From contig NZ_JAKVBC010000024.1 of assembly GCF_022447245.1 (NCBI RefSeq), positions 1 to 64,000 on the forward strand: 64,000 bases of DNA. Direction: 5' to 3'. Positions 62,303 through 64,000 of this stretch are shown here, in pieces. Each line of letters opens with the position of its first letter. Position 1 is the stretch's first letter. The stretch is from Kordia sp. Lineage in GTDB: Bacteria; Bacteroidota; Bacteroidia; Flavobacteriales; Flavobacteriaceae. The notes under the pieces are model-generated. The model ran no database searches. It saw only the letters and a list, made by a program, of their open reading frames with translations, and had not been told where the DNA came from. The translations under genes were made by a program, and so were the position numbers.

Positions 62303-64000
62303 AGTTCGTAATACAGTTTAAAGGATTCTGATTTTATAATTAAGTCAAAGAGTTTTTTTTGTTTTTTCTTATATTCTGAGTTTTTAACACTGTTTATGGT
62401 CAATAACATAGTGTATAATTTTGGCTCGGTTTCATAGTTTGGCAAGGTCAAATCCACATCACTGATTACTATCACGAGCGATTTATCGTTGACTTCGTTT
62501 GGTTTGCCATTATGTGTTCCAGTCTTCGCATAGACATAAAAAGTAACATCTTCTTCCGTTTTTGTATTGTACGCCGTAAAGGTATTTTTACCTTTAAACA
62601 CCTCTTGTGCAGTTCCTTTTTTAGGAACATTGTGCATGGTTTGGTAAATATTTTTCTTGACAAAACCTTTATAAGACGCATCACTCCAGTCGTTTACCGC
62701 AAAGTTCATCTTCGTGTACGTACTATCGGTTTGTTCTTGAACAGTCGCTTTTATATCAGAATTCAGCTTAAACAAGCGCACTATATTTTCCAACATTCCC
62801 AATTGTGTCAATTCAAATGGACTTCCACCTTTGGCAGGATTGATAATATTGTTTCGTAAATCTTCTCCCGGAATGTTGGTAGAGTTTTTAATGAATGCTT
62901 GCTTTTCAGGAAAAACCCATTGATAGTTAAAATTACTATTTCGAATTGCTTTTCCGAATAATTCTTCTGTTTTCAGGAACGTATTGATTTTGTTTTCACT
63001 ATTAAATACTACAAAAGAAGAATCAACACTCGTATTCATCTTGGAGCGTGAAGTATCAAAATCAAAGTTGTTGATCAATCCAGATCGCAATACATAATCT
63101 GTACTATTCAAATCTTGCGGAAGCTTATCGTAAAAATCTTCCGAAAGTACATAGTTACGTCCATTAATAGTAAATCTAGGGAAGCGTTCACGCATTTCAA
63201 TCGTATCTGAATCTGGGCGTAAAATATCTTTTCTATAATTTTTTAATCGCTTATTAGAATAACTTCCCAAGAGCATCATCATTCCGTTATACGCGTTTTT
63301 AGACTTTAAAATGTAGGTTTTGTTATCAATTTCACCTTTAAATTCGCCTGTAGCTTCTAACCAAGGTGCCACCAAAGGTTTGTTTCCAAAGTACTTTACT
63401 TGTTCCCCTTTGAGTGTAGTGTCTTTAGGAGCAGAATAAATTTTATCACTGTACATATTGTTCAGTTTGATAGCGTCCCAATCCAGCTTTTGTTGCGAAG
63501 TAATAGCTCCATAGACAATTGGTTTTATGGTAGAACCAAATCCTCCAGAAGCATATATTTTACGAATGTTTCGAGTGCCTAGCGTTAAATCTTCTTGACG
63601 TGTGTTAAAGTAGATTTCTTCGTAAATCTGATTCAATTTTCTATGATCGTTCGGATTGATTTTATAGTTTTCTTTCCCACGATTGTAATCAAACATGGCA
63701 CGTACATGTCCTTCACCGTCCATCACAGTTAAGAAGAAATCATCGTGAATTTCCTTATTAATTGCCAAATCGTTTAAATCTTGTTGCAATAGATAATCAA
63801 ACGTAGCGCGTTTGGCTTCTTTTGGCGGTGTTTTTTCGTAATTTTTTTCTAATAATTTTGAATAGTTATATGCCCAAATCATTCCTTTCCCTAACGGATA
63901 GAAGAAACGTTGTTTTCCGTTGTAATTATAATTTAAAGCCAAATAGTTTTCTGAATTATAACTTACGCGCAATGGTCTGTAATCTTCAATTTTGAAAATA
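62299..64000 (-). CDS. Penicillin-binding transpeptidase-like protein, 5' end outside the window
   Basis: The last 560 or so residues are visible and the frame stays open to base 64000, so the start lies beyond. The acyl-serine motif is in ASGGFGSTIKPIVYGAI (Ser-x-x-Lys), the Lys-Thr-Gly motif in YVYAKTGTHNGKP, and GGSPFELTQLGMLENIV resembles the post-SxN helix. EGHVRAMFDYNRG is the usual entry of such domains. It probably cross-links peptidoglycan or is a divergent relative; an N-terminal glycosyltransferase part cannot be judged. Confidence 0.7.
   Translation of the reverse strand, partial: IFKIEDYRPLRVSYNSENYLALNYNYNGKQRFFYPLGKGMIWAYNYSKLLEKNYEKTPPKEAKRATFDYLLQQDLNDLAINKEIHDDFFLTVMDGEGHVRAMFDYNRGKENYKINPNDHRKLNQIYEEIYFNTRQEDLTLGTRNIRKIYASGGFGSTIKPIVYGAITSQQKLDWDAIKLNNMYSDKIYSAPKDTTLKGEQVKYFGNKPLVAPWLEATGEFKGEIDNKTYILKSKNAYNGMMMLLGSYSNKRLKNYRKDILRPDSDTIEMRERFPRFTINGRNYVLSEDFYDKLPQDLNSTDYVLRSGLINNFDFDTSRSKMNTSVDSSFVVFNSENKINTFLKTEELFGKAIRNSNFNYQWVFPEKQAFIKNSTNIPGEDLRNNIINPAKGGSPFELTQLGMLENIVRLFKLNSDIKATVQEQTDSTYTKMNFAVNDWSDASYKGFVKKNIYQTMHNVPKKGTAQEVFKGKNTFTAYNTKTEEDVTFYVYAKTGTHNGKPNEVNDKSLVIVISDVDLTLPNYETEPKLYTMLLTINSVKNSEYKKKQKKLFDLIIKSESFKLYYEL

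Noticed and set aside
1-64000. CRISPR arrays, prophage or integrative element
   Set aside because: No regularly spaced repeats, no phage structural genes, no integrase apart from the IS3 transposase.

Overview
The window comes from a low-GC member of the Bacteroidota, most likely a marine flavobacterium. Evidence: two large secreted proteins end in type IX secretion (T9SS type B) sorting domains; there is a Lacal_2735-type small protein and a carboxypeptidase-regulatory/beta-barrel outer membrane protein; promoters fit the Bacteroidota -7 box (TAnnTTTG); lipoproteins and short Q-ending signal peptides are common. Kordia is a guess only.

Layout. 0-2.1 kb: a broken Rhs-family tip with a lipase-like toxin domain, a frameshifted ankyrin lipoprotein (probable immunity protein) and a terminator. 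2.5-11.2 kb (minus): a C-type-lectin-like T9SS protein, a small secreted ExbD-like protein, a c-type cytochrome, an alpha/beta hydrolase, two paralogous secreted proteins (one carrying the same ExbD-like domain) and a TonB-receptor-like barrel. 11.4-19 kb: two decayed genes, then a GldM-N-like protein with Der, hypotheticals, and a choice-of-anchor I lipoprotein with Era. 19.1-23.3 kb (plus): TetR regulator, small acidic membrane protein, SulP transporter, beta-carbonic anhydrase and DUF2490 protein, a likely bicarbonate uptake module. 24.7-32.5 kb: a sulfur and respiration island with a Crp-family regulator, TSUP exporter, persulfide dioxygenase-rhodanese (two frameshifts), rhodanese, cytochrome bd oxidase (cydAB) and a YeeE-type transporter. 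32.6-42.7 kb: a decayed metallopeptidase, a NarL-type two-component pair, an M50-like protein, two broken genes, a MORN protein, a duplicated lipoprotein and a TPR protein. 43-51.5 kb: mixed genes including a WYL regulator, VOC protein, FAD oxidoreductase, an orphan GG-leader peptide and the TIGR03915/TIGR03916 DNA-repair pair. 51.7-64 kb: a repeat protein, a decayed membrane gene, a giant AsmA-like protein, a complete IS3-family element, a second T9SS PKD protein and the end of a penicillin-binding transpeptidase.

The most interesting signal is the 24.7-31.6 kb island. Five near-identical TGTAA-N6-TTACA palindromes, plus one variant before cydA, lie at essentially constant distance (29.5-30.5 bp) upstream of a -7 promoter box in front of six transcription units. 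The Crp-family protein in the island has Val where E. coli CRP has Glu181, the classical substitution that shifts half-site preference from TGTGA to TGTAA. This reads as a self-contained regulon coupling sulfane-sulfur oxidation, sulfur export/import and a sulfide-tolerant terminal oxidase.

A second candidate regulon uses AATACG-N8-CGTATT palindromes in front of the TPR histidine kinase and several stress- or envelope-type genes. The window is also unusually rich in broken genes (about a dozen), many by single nonsense or homopolymer changes; either genome decay or sequence error could explain this.
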